Positions 1 through 8,749 of a stretch of DNA of 64,000 nt are shown here, piece by piece. The position numbers and the translations under genes were made by a program. Source of the DNA: Defluviimonas aquaemixtae (lineage in GTDB: Bacteria; Pseudomonadota; Alphaproteobacteria; Rhodobacterales; Rhodobacteraceae); contig NZ_OMOQ01000003.1 in the NCBI RefSeq assembly GCF_900302475.1, positions 496,001 through 560,000 on the forward strand, given 5' to 3'. Under the pieces are notes generated by a model that worked only from the letters and a program-made list of their open reading frames with translations, had not been told where the DNA came from and did not search any database. Each line of letters begins with the position of its first letter. Positions within the stretch are counted from its first letter, which is position 1.

Positions 1-452
1 CGGCGGCGCTGGGCGCGCGGCTTCCCGACGAGTTCCAAGGCCTCGCAGCACTTCTGCGCTGGGTCGAGACGGGCGCCGACTGGCCACGCATCACCTCGTC
101 GCACCCCTCCTATTTCTACACGCTACGCGCCAAGCCGCATGCCGACCGGGATCTCGTCAACATGCTCCTGTCGGAGTTGTCGCCCTTGGACGTCCGGCAG
201 CTTTTCATCTGCCACAAGGAGCTATTCTACCACCTCTACCGGTCGTGGCCGGAGCCGAAGAAGGCCTTCGTCGCCGACTACCTCGAACGCGAATACCAGA
301 TCGACAAGGCGGGCGCGCGACGAGCGCTCTTCGGCTCGGAACCGGATATGCGTGAACCCGGAGATTCCCGGCCGGGTTGGCCGTCTGGGCGCGAGGACGA
401 TATTGTCGACATCGTCGGCCCATGGGGCGCCGTGAGGAAGGAGCGCAGATGA
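1..452 (+). CDS. Hypothetical protein, C-terminal part (runs off left edge)
   Basis: An open frame enters from the left edge (first full codon at base 3) and ends at TGA 450-452, giving 149 visible residues; the start is outside the window. The visible part is soluble-looking, rich in aromatic and charged residues, with no membrane segment and no motif I recognise. The last 40 or so residues are Gly/Pro/Arg-rich and may be disordered. The stop overlaps the next ATG (ATGA), so the two are probably co-translated. Function unknown. Confidence 0.6.
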   Translation, partial: AALGARLPDEFQGLAALLRWVETGADWPRITSSHPSYFYTLRAKPHADRDLVNMLLSELSPLDVRQLFICHKELFYHLYRSWPEPKKAFVADYLEREYQIDKAGARRALFGSEPDMREPGDSRPGWPSGREDDIVDIVGPWGAVRKERR

Positions 453-727
453 TCGCCTTTGTCCGTCTTGCCGTTTTCGGCTTCATCGCGATGACGATCA
501 TGTATGTACTGCTGTCGATCTATTCGCGCTCGGTCGAACGCGAGCGGCTTGAGAAGGAATGGGACGCCAATCACGGCGGCGGGGGTGATAGTGCCGCAAG
601 GGACGCCTATATCGAGGCGGGAATGCGCGCGTACCAAGGGAGTTTGCGCCGGAAGCTCATATGGCTCGTCTATGTCATCCCAACGGTGCTGGTGCTTGTC
701 CTCGTCTATCTGACGAACGTTTATTGA
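449..727 (+). CDS. Small two-segment membrane protein, unknown function
   Basis: A 92-residue protein. I chose ATG 449 over an upstream in-frame ATG at 377 because an AGGAAGGAG-like ribosome site lies just before it and the shorter form begins directly with a hydrophobic segment (residues about 3-23). A second hydrophobic segment lies at about 70-89. Between them is a charged stretch with a short Gly run. It sits 7 bases upstream of the DUF1523 gene and overlaps the preceding gene, so the three look like one transcript. I know no function for it. Confidence 0.65.
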   Translation: MIAFVRLAVFGFIAMTIMYVLLSIYSRSVERERLEKEWDANHGGGGDSAARDAYIEAGMRAYQGSLRRKLIWLVYVIPTVLVLVLVYLTNVY

Positions 728-734
728 GGCGATA

Positions 735-1409
735 ATGAGATACGCAAAATGGACTTTCCTCACTCTGATCGCGCTGATCGTCTTTGGCTTTCTGCACTAC
801 ACGTTGCCGCAGCATGACATCGTCAGGATCGTTAACACCTACCAGGAACGGCAGGACTTGAACGACTGGACACGCATCTTCTGGTCAAGCCCGGACGACC
901 AGTCTGGCGGGCTGATCAACCGCGATGTCCAGTTCATTCAGGCCGTGAAGGCCAACGGCAAGCCGATGGTCTACAGAAACGAGGATACGAGCTGGTCCTG
1001 GCCGCCGTACTTCAAGTTCGACACGGCCAATCTTCAGACCGAGGCGGAGGACCAGAAGTCGACCGCGGCGGACCCGCAATGGGTCTCGGTCACGCATTAC
1101 GGTTGGCGCATCGTGTATTTCTCCGCCTTCCCGAACGCGATTGCGATCAAGCCCGTGGATGGCCCTGACGTGACGGTCATCCCGTGGTTCAACATCTTCT
1201 TCTTCATCGTTCTGCTGCTTATCATCTTCATGATCCGCCGCATGTGGCTGCAGTTCCGCGAGCGCATGATCGATCCTGTCATCGAGGATGTCGGCGAGGC
1301 CTGGGACAGCGTCGATCAGCGTGCCGACGACGCGGCGGACCGGGCGCGCGGCACCTGGGGGCGTTTCAAGGCATGGCTTGGCACCTGGAAGGGCAGGCCG
1401 CGGCACTAG
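735..1409 (+). CDS. DUF1523 family membrane protein
   Basis: A 224-residue protein matching the DUF1523 family of Rhodobacteraceae. It has an N-terminal hydrophobic anchor (about 7-24), a central domain with many aromatic residues that should face the periplasm, and a second membrane segment near 155-170 (IPWFNIFFFIVLLLIIF). A basic cytoplasmic tail follows, with amphipathic repeats (VDQRADDAADRARG). Function is unknown. Its TAG stop lies in a CTAG that also supplies the stop of the opposing gene. Confidence 0.8.
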   Translation: MRYAKWTFLTLIALIVFGFLHYTLPQHDIVRIVNTYQERQDLNDWTRIFWSSPDDQSGGLINRDVQFIQAVKANGKPMVYRNEDTSWSWPPYFKFDTANLQTEAEDQKSTAADPQWVSVTHYGWRIVYFSAFPNAIAIKPVDGPDVTVIPWFNIFFFIVLLLIIFMIRRMWLQFRERMIDPVIEDVGEAWDSVDQRADDAADRARGTWGRFKAWLGTWKGRPRH

Positions 1410-1801
1410 AGGTTCCGAAAGTAGGGGTCGATCAGCCAGTAGCCGGCCAGATCCGCCGCCTTCGTTCGCGGCAACCCCACCGCCTCCATCGCGTAGAAGT
1501 CGACGCCGAGCAAGGCTGCCAGGCGCCAGGCGTGATCTGCGGCTGCGCGGGACGGGCTGCCGTCGGCGAAGGTCGCCTCGATCTCGGTCGCGGCACTGAC
1601 AAGGACATAGACCAGTTCCGCCGCCGGCGCCTCGGGCCAGCGCGCCACCATGTCCCGGACGAGAGGCCGCCATCCATCGGGCGTTTCGAGCAGGCGCTCG
1701 ATCGCAAACTCCACCTTCTCGGAACGTGTCGACCCGTCCGACATCCAACCGTCCAGCCCTTCAAACGGCCTAAAGGCCGCCGCCACCCACTTCCTTGGCA
1801 C
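1406..1801 (-). CDS. Hypothetical protein
   Basis: A 131-residue soluble, largely helical protein with no signal peptide or membrane segment and no motif I recognise. GTG 1801 is preceded by GGAAGGA at good spacing; an in-frame ATG at 1744 (MSDGSTRS) is the alternative start. It converges on the DUF1523 gene, and both stop codons use CTAG 1406-1409. On the other side it is divergent from deoC, sharing the short intergenic region that holds the palindrome at 1849-1866. Confidence 0.6.
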   Translation of the reverse strand: MPRKWVAAAFRPFEGLDGWMSDGSTRSEKVEFAIERLLETPDGWRPLVRDMVARWPEAPAAELVYVLVSAATEIEATFADGSPSRAAADHAWRLAALLGVDFYAMEAVGLPRTKAADLAGYWLIDPYFRNL

Positions 1802-1848
1802 CCGGTTTGTCCTTCCAAGTCAACAGCAATCGCGGAAACAAACGGTTT

Positions 1849-1866
1849 TTTGACTTTCTGGTCAAA
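1849..1866. promoter_or_regulatory. Perfect inverted repeat upstream of deoC, candidate repressor operator
   Basis: TTTGAC, six bases, then GTCAAA: a perfect 6-bp-arm palindrome in the AT-rich region between the hypothetical gene (start 1801) and deoC (start 1947). A -35-like TTGACT (1850-1855) lies inside it, so a bound dimer would block transcription. The shape suits a GntR- or DeoR-type repressor, but no regulator gene is adjacent. Confidence 0.4.
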
Positions 1867-1946
1867 TGTGTAGATTGCGGAGATGCGAGACATTCGCTAG
1901 CGTGCCGCGTTATGATCCCATAGCGCCCGCGAGACAGGATTGCCCG

Positions 1947-2930
1947 ATGTCGATCCAAGGGACCGAAGAGGTCCACGTCATTCCCAATTCAGAGCGGAAC
2001 CCCGGCGTTCCCCTGGAGACCAGTTGGTTCGATCAGATCGCAGTGAACACGCCGGCAGCCGAGCGTCGCGCAGCGACGCTGACCTCGCGCCGGACGGTGA
2101 AAAAAGAATGGCAGGCCGCCTGGCTCGTCAACGCGGTCCGCTGCATGGATCTGACGACGTTGGCGGGCGACGACACGCCGGAGCGGGTGCGTCGGCTCTG
2201 CGCCAAGGCGCGCAAGCCGATTGCCGATCACATCATGGCCGACCTTGGCCTGCGGGAGCTTCATGCCGGCGCAGTCTGCGTCTACCCCGCGATGGTCGGC
2301 ACCGCGGTCAAGGCGCTTGAAGGCACGGGCGTGCCCGTCGCCTCCGTCGCCACGGGCTTCCCAGCGGGGCTGATGCCGCTCAACCTTCGCCTCGCCGAAA
2401 TCCTCTACGCGGTCGATCACGGAGCCCACGAGATCGACATCGTCATCACCCGCGCCCATGTCCTCGACGGAAACTGGCAGGCGCTTTACGACGAGGTGTC
2501 GGAGATGCGTGAGGCCTGCGGTCAGGCCCATATGAAGGCGATCCTCGCGACCGGCGACCTGAAGACGCTGAGGAACATTTACAAGGCTTCGATGGTCGCG
2601 ATGCAGGCAGGCGCCGATTTCATAAAGACCTCGACCGGCAAGGAAGGCGTGAACGCAACGTTGCCCGTCAGCCTCGTGATGGTCCGCGCGCTGCGCGACT
2701 ACGGCGACAGGACCGGCCACCGCGTCGGCTTCAAGCCCGCGGGAGGCATGAAGACCGCCAAGGATGCGCTCGCCTGGCAGATCCTGATGAAGGAGGAACT
2801 GGGCAACGACTGGCTGAAGCCCGATCTCTTCCGGCTCGGCGCTTCGTCGATGCTCGGCGATATCGAACGCCAGCTCGAACACCATGTCACCGGACGCTAC
2901 GCCGCGTCTTCGCGCCATGCCATAGCCTGA
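1947..2930 (+). CDS. deoC: Deoxyribose-phosphate aldolase (DERA)
   Basis: Cleaves 2-deoxyribose-5-phosphate to glyceraldehyde-3-phosphate and acetaldehyde in deoxynucleoside catabolism (cytoplasm). The 327-residue product carries the class I aldolase signature: Schiff-base Lys227 in DFIKTSTGKEGVN, the second active-site Lys263 in GFKPAGG, and the acidic EIDIV around Asp164. It is longer than E. coli DeoC (about 260), like the longer alphaproteobacterial and eukaryotic forms. ATG 1947 is chosen over an ATG at 1866 that would lie inside the upstream palindrome; AGGAT precedes it. The next gene, an aldehyde dehydrogenase 7 bases downstream, is well placed to oxidise the acetaldehyde. Confidence 0.93.
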   Translation: MSIQGTEEVHVIPNSERNPGVPLETSWFDQIAVNTPAAERRAATLTSRRTVKKEWQAAWLVNAVRCMDLTTLAGDDTPERVRRLCAKARKPIADHIMADLGLRELHAGAVCVYPAMVGTAVKALEGTGVPVASVATGFPAGLMPLNLRLAEILYAVDHGAHEIDIVITRAHVLDGNWQALYDEVSEMREACGQAHMKAILATGDLKTLRNIYKASMVAMQAGADFIKTSTGKEGVNATLPVSLVMVRALRDYGDRTGHRVGFKPAGGMKTAKDALAWQILMKEELGNDWLKPDLFRLGASSMLGDIERQLEHHVTGRYAASSRHAIA

Positions 2931-2937
2931 GGGACAG

Positions 2938-5295
2938 ATGCCAACAGTGACCGAAATCCTGGAAACGATGGACTACGGTCCAGCCCCTGAAGCTTCGGGC
3001 GAGGTGATGGGCTGGCTGAAGTCTCGAAAGACGTTCGGGCACTACGTGGGCGGAGAATTCACCAAACCCGGCAAGACATTCGACGCCTCGAACCCCGCGA
3101 CCGGAGAGCGGCTGGCGAAGGTGGCGCAGGGCAGCGCGAAAGACGTGGCCGGCGCCGTGAAAGCCGCGCGCTCCGCGTTGCCCGCCTGGTCGAAGCTTCC
3201 GGGCCATGAGCGGGCGAAATGGCTCTACGCTATCGCGCGGCACATCCAGAAGCGCGACCGATTTCTTTCCGTCCTTGACACCCTCGACAACGGCAAGCCG
3301 ATCCGCGAAAGCCGCGATATCGACGTCCCCCTCGTCGCGCGTCACTTCTACCACCATGCCGGCTGGGCCGAGATGCTGGACGATGAGTTTCCCAGTGCCA
3401 AGCCCGTGGGTGTCTGCGGTCAGATCATCCCATGGAACTTCCCGCTCCTGATGCTCGCATGGAAGATCGCACCCGCCTTAGCCGCGGGGAACACGGTGGT
3501 GCTGAAGCCCGCGGAATATACGCCGCTGACCGCTCTCGCCTTCGCCGAGATCTGCGCCGAGATCGGTCTGCCCAAGGGCGTTATCAACATTGTCACTGGT
3601 GACGGCGAGACAGGCGCGGCGCTCGTTGCGGCCGAGGTCGACAAGATCGCCTTCACCGGCTCGACCGAGGTCGGCCGCGCGATCCGCACGGCGACGGCCG
3701 GGACGGGGAAGAAGCTGACGCTCGAGCTTGGCGGCAAATCGCCCTTTGTGGTTTTCGCCGATGCCGATGTCGACGGCGCGGTCGAGGGCGTCGTCGACGC
3801 CATATGGTTCAACCAGGGCCAGGTCTGCTGCGCCGGGTCTCGCATCCTCGTGCAGGAAGGCATCGTGCAGACCTTCACCAAACGCCTGCACGCCAGGCTA
3901 TCCAAGCTCCGCGTCGGCGATCCGCTCGACAAGTGTACCGACGTCGGCTCGCTCGTCGATCCGGTCCAACTCGCCCGCGTTCGCGAACTGGTCGCGAAAG
4001 GGGAGGAGCAAGGCGCGGTGCTGCATCAGGCCGAATGTCGGCTTCCGTCTAAGGGATCGTTCTTCGCACCGGGTTTCTTCACAAACGTCCACCCGGCGAA
4101 CATTGTCTCGGAAGTCGAGATCTTCGGCCCCGTCGCCACGCTCACTACCTTCCGTACGCCCGACGAGGCGGTGGAACTTGCCAACAATACCCGCTACGGC
4201 CTCGCCGCGTCGGTCTGGTCGGAGAATATCAACCTTGCGCTCGATGTCGCGTCGAAGGTCAAGGCGGGCGTTGTCTGGGTGAACGCCACCAACCTCTTCG
4301 ACGCCGCCGCAGGTTTCGGCGGCTACCGCGAGAGCGGCTTCGGCCGCGAGGGCGGGCGCGAGGGGATGCGCGAGTACCTCGCCGATCCCTCTCCGAGGGC
4401 GAAGCCCGAGCCGGAACCGGGGCGGCTCGATGCCGCTCCGGTTCCGGGCACGCCGGGGAAGGGAGTGGCGACGATCGACCGCACCGCAAAGATCTATGTC
4501 GGCGGCGCCCAGAAGCGGCCCGACGGCGGCTATTCCTACGCGGTGATGGGCAAGGCGGGTCAGATCGGGCTCGCCGGTCTCGGCAACCGAAAGGATGTCC
4601 GCAACGCCGTCGAGGCCGCGCACAAGGCCACTGGCTGGGGCCAGGCAACAGGGCACAACCGCGCGCAGGTGCTCTACTACCTCGCCGAGAACCTCTCGGC
4701 CCGCGAGGCCGAGTTTACCGCCCGCCTCAGGTCGGCCGGCGTCCCCAAACCCGCCGCGGAGGTCGCGGCCTCCATCCGCCGCGCCTTTTACTATGCCGCG
4801 CAGGCCGACAAGTTCGACGGTGCGGTGCATTCGACGAAGTCGGCCCATGTGACGCTTGCCATGCCGGAGCCGTTCGGCGTGATGGGCATCGCCTGCCCGA
4901 ACGATGCACCGCTTCTCAGCTTTGTCAGCCTCGTCCTGCCCGCCATCGCGATGGGCAACCGCGTCGTCGCGATCCCGGCGCAGTCGATGCCGCTTGCCGC
5001 GACCGACCTCTATCAGGTTCTCGACACGTCGGACGTGCCGGGCGGCGTGGTCAACATCGTCACCGGCGCGCGCGACGAGCTTGCGAAGACGCTCGCCCAG
5101 CACGACGATGTCGCCGCGATGTGGTATTGCGGTTCGGAGGCGGGCGCGAAGATGGTCGAGGAGGAGAGCGCGGGCAACCTGAAGGCCACCTGGACGCTTC
5201 CCAACCGCGACTGGCACGCAGCGGATGGCCAGGGCCGGGGCTTCCTGCTGAAGGCCACCCAGGTCAAGAACATCTGGGTGCCGTACGGCGAATGA
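2938..5295 (+). CDS. Two-domain aldehyde dehydrogenase, ALDH16 type
   Basis: A 785-residue protein with two aldehyde dehydrogenase domains in tandem. The first (about 30-480) is complete: Glu263 in LELGGKSPF and nucleophile Cys297 in NQGQVCCAGSR. The second (about 500-785) keeps the fold sequence (PFGVMGIACPNDAPLLSF, GGVVNIVTG) but has no catalytic Cys motif, so it is a pseudo-ALDH domain. This is the layout of the ALDH16 family. The position 7 bases after deoC suggests it oxidises acetaldehyde from the DERA reaction to acetate with NAD, or another aldehyde of nucleoside breakdown. The two domains are linked by a Pro/Glu-rich stretch (SPRAKPEPEPG). Confidence 0.88.
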   Translation: MPTVTEILETMDYGPAPEASGEVMGWLKSRKTFGHYVGGEFTKPGKTFDASNPATGERLAKVAQGSAKDVAGAVKAARSALPAWSKLPGHERAKWLYAIARHIQKRDRFLSVLDTLDNGKPIRESRDIDVPLVARHFYHHAGWAEMLDDEFPSAKPVGVCGQIIPWNFPLLMLAWKIAPALAAGNTVVLKPAEYTPLTALAFAEICAEIGLPKGVINIVTGDGETGAALVAAEVDKIAFTGSTEVGRAIRTATAGTGKKLTLELGGKSPFVVFADADVDGAVEGVVDAIWFNQGQVCCAGSRILVQEGIVQTFTKRLHARLSKLRVGDPLDKCTDVGSLVDPVQLARVRELVAKGEEQGAVLHQAECRLPSKGSFFAPGFFTNVHPANIVSEVEIFGPVATLTTFRTPDEAVELANNTRYGLAASVWSENINLALDVASKVKAGVVWVNATNLFDAAAGFGGYRESGFGREGGREGMREYLADPSPRAKPEPEPGRLDAAPVPGTPGKGVATIDRTAKIYVGGAQKRPDGGYSYAVMGKAGQIGLAGLGNRKDVRNAVEAAHKATGWGQATGHNRAQVLYYLAENLSAREAEFTARLRSAGVPKPAAEVAASIRRAFYYAAQADKFDGAVHSTKSAHVTLAMPEPFGVMGIACPNDAPLLSFVSLVLPAIAMGNRVVAIPAQSMPLAATDLYQVLDTSDVPGGVVNIVTGARDELAKTLAQHDDVAAMWYCGSEAGAKMVEEESAGNLKATWTLPNRDWHAADGQGRGFLLKATQVKNIWVPYGE

Positions 5296-5359
5296 TCCCC
5301 CGGCCCGCAAGCGTTCATTCGCGCCGGGACCGGGCGTGAAAAGACAGGGAGACCCCGTC

Positions 5360-5941
5360 GTGGCCGAATTCCGCCTCCGCAAGCTCAGCATCCTCGTCGA
5401 CGAGATCCACCACGACGGCGGCCCCGAGGCCGGGACGCCGCGCCGGCGCGCCGCCGTGCTCGCGGTCGTCTCGAATCCCTTCGCCGGCCGGTACGAGCCC
5501 GAGCTTCAGCCCGCGATGGAGGATCTGAAGCCGCTCGCGCTGATGATGGGCGAACGGCTCATCGCCGCGCTCGGGGGACGAGACGGCATCGACGCCTATG
5601 GCAAGGGCGCGATCGTCGGACTCGCGGGCGAGCTCGAACACGGCGCGCTCTGGCACGCGCCGGGCGGCTACGGGATGCGGGCGCTTCTGGGCGAGTCGAA
5701 GGCCATCGTGCCCTCGGCCAAAAAGGTGGCGGCGGCGGGCGCGGCGCTCGACCTGCCGCTCGCCCATATCAATGCCGCCTATGTCCGCAGCCATTTCGAC
5801 ACGATGACCGTCTCCGTCCCCGACGGGCCGAAGTCCGACGAGATCGTCTTTGCGCTGGGCATGGGCCGGGGGCCGCGCGTCCATTCCCGCATGGGCGGGC
5901 TCGAGGCGGACGAGGTCAAGGGCGAGGACGGCCTGCGCTGA
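5360..5941 (+). CDS. AA_synth family protein (DUF1185)
   Basis: A 193-residue protein of the amino-acid-synthesis family (Pfam AA_synth, DUF1185), an alpha/beta fold of uncertain biochemical role. GTG 5360 is preferred over GTG 5336 because AGGGAGA lies 8 bases upstream. Conserved-looking stretches are VVSNPFAGRY near the N-terminus and GALWHAPGGYGMR in the middle. The stop overlaps the next ATG (TGATG), tying it to the membrane protein and probably to the ABC importer downstream. Despite the family name no pathway is established. Confidence 0.75.
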   Translation: MAEFRLRKLSILVDEIHHDGGPEAGTPRRRAAVLAVVSNPFAGRYEPELQPAMEDLKPLALMMGERLIAALGGRDGIDAYGKGAIVGLAGELEHGALWHAPGGYGMRALLGESKAIVPSAKKVAAAGAALDLPLAHINAAYVRSHFDTMTVSVPDGPKSDEIVFALGMGRGPRVHSRMGGLEADEVKGEDGLR

Positions 5942-7302
5942 TGCGCCGGCTCGCGCTCCTGCCGGCGTTCCTTCCCGGGGCGGCCCATGCCCATGCCTCC
6001 GAGCGCATGGTGATCCTGACGCTGCCGACCGACTGGTACATGGCCGGCGCGGGCGCGGCCGTCCTCCTGACCGCGCTTGCTGGGCTGATGGCGCGGAGGC
6101 TGCCCGCCTTTCGCGGGCACAAAATCTTGGAGCGACCGATCGTCGTGCCGCGACCGCTCACGAGCTGGGCAGCCGCGCTCGGCGTCTGGGCGCTGGTCGC
6201 GGTCGGCATATGGGGCACCCGCGATCCCTTGGAAAACCTCCTGCCGCTCGCGGTCTGGACGGTCCTCTGGGTCGGTCTCACCCTCGCCTGCGTGGCCTTC
6301 GGCAATCTCTGGCGCGATGTCGAGCCCTGGACCGGGCCGGTCCGCACGATCCGCCGGCTGATCGGGTGGACGGGCTCCGCCGGATTGTCCCGTCTCGGCC
6401 ACTGGCCGGCGGTCATCGGCTATCTCGCCTTCGCGTGGTTCGAGATCGTCTCGCTCTCTCCCGCCGATCCCTTCGTCCTCGCGCGCGCCGTCGCGGCCTA
6501 CTACCTCCTGATCCTCGCGCTCGCGGTGGCCGAGGGCGAGGAGTGGCTCGCTCGGGGCGAGTTCCTCACCGTCTATTTCGGCTTCATCTCGAGGATCGCG
6601 CCGTTCTGGGCGGAGCATGGCAACGGCCGCGTCAGGGTCATGGCCGGCCTGCCCGGAGCCCAGGTCGTTATGTCCAAGGCGTTGACCCCTTCCGCCATCG
6701 CCTTCGTCACCCTGATCCTCGCCTCGGTCAGCTTCGACGGCCTTGCCGAGACCTTCTGGTGGCTTGCGCGGCTCGGGATCAACCCGCTCGAATTTCCGGG
6801 CAGATCTGCCGTCCTCGAAGCGAATTCGGCGGCTCTGGTTCTCTTCTGGGCCATGAGCGCCGCGCTCATCCTCGGCGCAGTGCGCGCGGGGCTGCCCGCC
6901 GGTCATGGGTTCCGCGAGACGGCGGGCCCGCTGATGCTCGCCTTCCTGCCCATCGCAGCGGGCTATCACGTCGCCCACTACTTGATCGCGCTTCTCACGA
7001 ACGGCCAATATGCCATCGCCGCTCTGAACGATCCGTTCGGTCGCGGTTGGAGCCTCCTCGGCCTGCCGGATCACTGGGTTTCCTTCGGCTTCCTGTCGAC
7101 GCGCGCAGGCGTGCAGGCTATCTGGACCGCGCAGTTCGCCACCATCCTTGGCGCGCATCTCCTCGCCGTGCTTGTCAGCTTCAAGTTGTCCGAACGGATC
7201 GAAGGTGGCCATACGCTCCGCGCCCATTTGCCGATGACACTCCTGATGGTCGGCTACACCGTCTTCGGCCTCTGGCTCCTCTCCTCCCCTACAGCGGGGT
7301 GA
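5941..7302 (+). CDS. Polytopic integral membrane protein, unknown function
   Basis: A 453-residue protein with an N-terminal signal-like stretch ending in AHAHA and about ten hydrophobic segments. It resembles membrane proteins that databases sometimes label fenitrothion hydrolase-like, but I see no hydrolase motif and would not transfer that function. Conserved-looking features are FGNLWRDVEPWTGP and the histidines in GYHVAHYLIAL, possibly metal or heme ligands inside the membrane. The start overlaps the AA_synth stop. Position between AA_synth and an amide-type ABC importer suggests a role with the same substrate. Confidence 0.6.
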   Translation: MRRLALLPAFLPGAAHAHASERMVILTLPTDWYMAGAGAAVLLTALAGLMARRLPAFRGHKILERPIVVPRPLTSWAAALGVWALVAVGIWGTRDPLENLLPLAVWTVLWVGLTLACVAFGNLWRDVEPWTGPVRTIRRLIGWTGSAGLSRLGHWPAVIGYLAFAWFEIVSLSPADPFVLARAVAAYYLLILALAVAEGEEWLARGEFLTVYFGFISRIAPFWAEHGNGRVRVMAGLPGAQVVMSKALTPSAIAFVTLILASVSFDGLAETFWWLARLGINPLEFPGRSAVLEANSAALVLFWAMSAALILGAVRAGLPAGHGFRETAGPLMLAFLPIAAGYHVAHYLIALLTNGQYAIAALNDPFGRGWSLLGLPDHWVSFGFLSTRAGVQAIWTAQFATILGAHLLAVLVSFKLSERIEGGHTLRAHLPMTLLMVGYTVFGLWLLSSPTAG

Positions 7303-7413
7303 GAAATTCTTGCATTCCCGCCGCGTCCCGTGTTCCGTAGCGGCAAAGAGATAACCCCGAGCGCGCGGCCCGGACAGGCCAAGCCGCGCCGATCCCAGCA
7401 GCGGAGATGTTCC

Positions 7414-8706
7414 ATGAGCGGCAAACTGATCACCCCCCGACCGAATCGGCGATCCGTCCTGAAAGGCATGGCCGGCGCCGGGGCGCTTATGACCGGCGGG
7501 CTCGCGGCGCGCTACGCCCAGGCACAGTCGTCCGAACCGATCCGGCTCGGCTTCCAGCTCCACCGCACCGGGATCGGTGCCTCCTACGGGCGCTGGTACG
7601 AACGCACGGCGACGGCGGCGCTGAAGGTGCTGAACGAGGCGGGCGGCATCAACGGACGTCCGGTCGAGATCCTCTTCGAAGACGACGGCACCGATCCAAA
7701 GCGCGGCGCCGAGGTGGTCGAAAAGCTCACGACGCAGTCGAACTGCGACCTGGTCCTCGGCACGCTTTTCTCGCATGTCGTGATCGGCTCCGCTCCGCGC
7801 GCGGGCGAGCTCAAAGTGCCCTATCTCGTCTGCTCCGAAGGCCACCACGTGGCGAGCGGAATGCTCAACCGATGGACCCTGCAGCCCGGCATCACCGACG
7901 TGAAGAGCCAGGTGCAGGGCATGGCGCCCTGGGTCGGCTCGACGCTCGGCAAGAAGGTCACGATGATCTTCCCCGACTTCGCCTTCGGCCATGACCACCG
8001 CGACTACTTCACCGCGGCGCTCTCCGCGCAGGGCGGCGAGGTGATCCAGCAGATCGCGATCCCGCCCACGGAGACGTCGTTCACCCGTTACTTCCCGCAG
8101 ATCCCGTCAGAAACCGAGGTGCTCTACCACGTCATGGTCGGCCCCGCGGTCCTCACGTTCGTGAAGGAGCTTGGCGAGTTCTACGGTTCCGGCGCGCGGC
8201 CGGAGCTCTTCGGCTTCATCGACTCGCTGGAAGCTGTGGACATAAACTCGCCCGGTCTCGAATTCCTCGACGGCTCGCATTTCTGGGAGGGCCATCCGCG
8301 CTACAAGCAGGCCGACGCGTCCGAGCACGAGACGTTCTACCGCGAGGCCGTGGGCGTCGACGACAACGGGGCCTCGACCTCCGATCCCGCGGATGTCGCG
8401 ACCTATGCACACATGTTCTCCACCTGGGAGACGCTCTTCGTGATCAAGCACGCGATGGAGGCCGCCGATTACCAGGGCCCCGCCGACCGCGAGAAATTCG
8501 TCGAGGCGATGGAGGCGACGACCGAATTCGAGGAAGGCCAGGAGCATCCACAGGGGCCGAAGACCTTCAACGGCAGGACGCATCAGGCCTTCGGGCTCCA
8601 GTCGATCACCAAGGTCGAGGGCGGCAAGCTGGTGCGCGTCCACCAGACCTCGATGGAGGACGGGTTCTATCCCGACGAGGTCGACTACACGACTATGAGC
8701 TTCTGA
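7414..8706 (+). CDS. ABC importer periplasmic binding protein, amide/urea/branched-chain amino acid type
   Basis: A 430-residue type I periplasmic binding protein (Peripla_BP_6) that delivers substrate to the permeases encoded downstream. The N-terminus has a Tat-like signal (NRRSVLKG, then a hydrophobic stretch ending YAQAQ). ATG 7414 is chosen because GCGGAG precedes it and the upstream extension would spoil the signal. The mature part has typical family sequence (GGINGRPVEILFEDDGTD, near-complete lobes with DFAFGHDH). Substrate cannot be read from sequence; UrtA/FmdD/AmiC-like solutes such as urea or short amides are plausible. A strong hairpin follows the stop. Confidence 0.85.
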   Translation: MSGKLITPRPNRRSVLKGMAGAGALMTGGLAARYAQAQSSEPIRLGFQLHRTGIGASYGRWYERTATAALKVLNEAGGINGRPVEILFEDDGTDPKRGAEVVEKLTTQSNCDLVLGTLFSHVVIGSAPRAGELKVPYLVCSEGHHVASGMLNRWTLQPGITDVKSQVQGMAPWVGSTLGKKVTMIFPDFAFGHDHRDYFTAALSAQGGEVIQQIAIPPTETSFTRYFPQIPSETEVLYHVMVGPAVLTFVKELGEFYGSGARPELFGFIDSLEAVDINSPGLEFLDGSHFWEGHPRYKQADASEHETFYREAVGVDDNGASTSDPADVATYAHMFSTWETLFVIKHAMEAADYQGPADREKFVEAMEATTEFEEGQEHPQGPKTFNGRTHQAFGLQSITKVEGGKLVRVHQTSMEDGFYPDEVDYTTMSF

Positions 8707-8717
8707 CGCATTGGGGA

Positions 8718-8740
8718 CGGGCGGGGGACGACCCCGCCCG
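8718..8740. terminator. Hairpin between binding-protein and permease genes
   Basis: Perfect 9-bp GC stem CGGGCGGGG / CCCCGCCCG with a 5-base loop, between the binding-protein stop and the permease start, with no U-run after it. Such structures protect the upstream mRNA 3' end or weaken read-through, giving more binding protein than permease. Confidence 0.6.
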
Positions 8741-8749
8741 ATCTGACAC

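Noticed and set aside
5297..5328. Possible terminator after the ALDH16 gene (CCCGGC / GCCGGG)
   Set aside because: Only a 6-bp stem with an 18-base loop and no T-run.
3898..5391. Long minus-strand frame (497 residues) opposite the ALDH gene
   Set aside because: Composition is Arg/Gly/Ala-rich shadow of a high-GC gene; the + strand carries all ALDH motifs.
5941..7302. Naming the membrane protein a fenitrothion hydrolase
   Set aside because: No catalytic motif is visible and such labels seem to come from weak transfer.
7363..7389. GCGCGGC / GCCGCGC inverted repeat before the binding-protein gene
   Set aside because: Seven-base GC arms 13 bases apart are expected often by chance in DNA of this composition.
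5779..7998. Minus-strand frame of 739 residues
   Set aside because: It spans three + strand genes with clear families and has a low-complexity, charged shadow composition.
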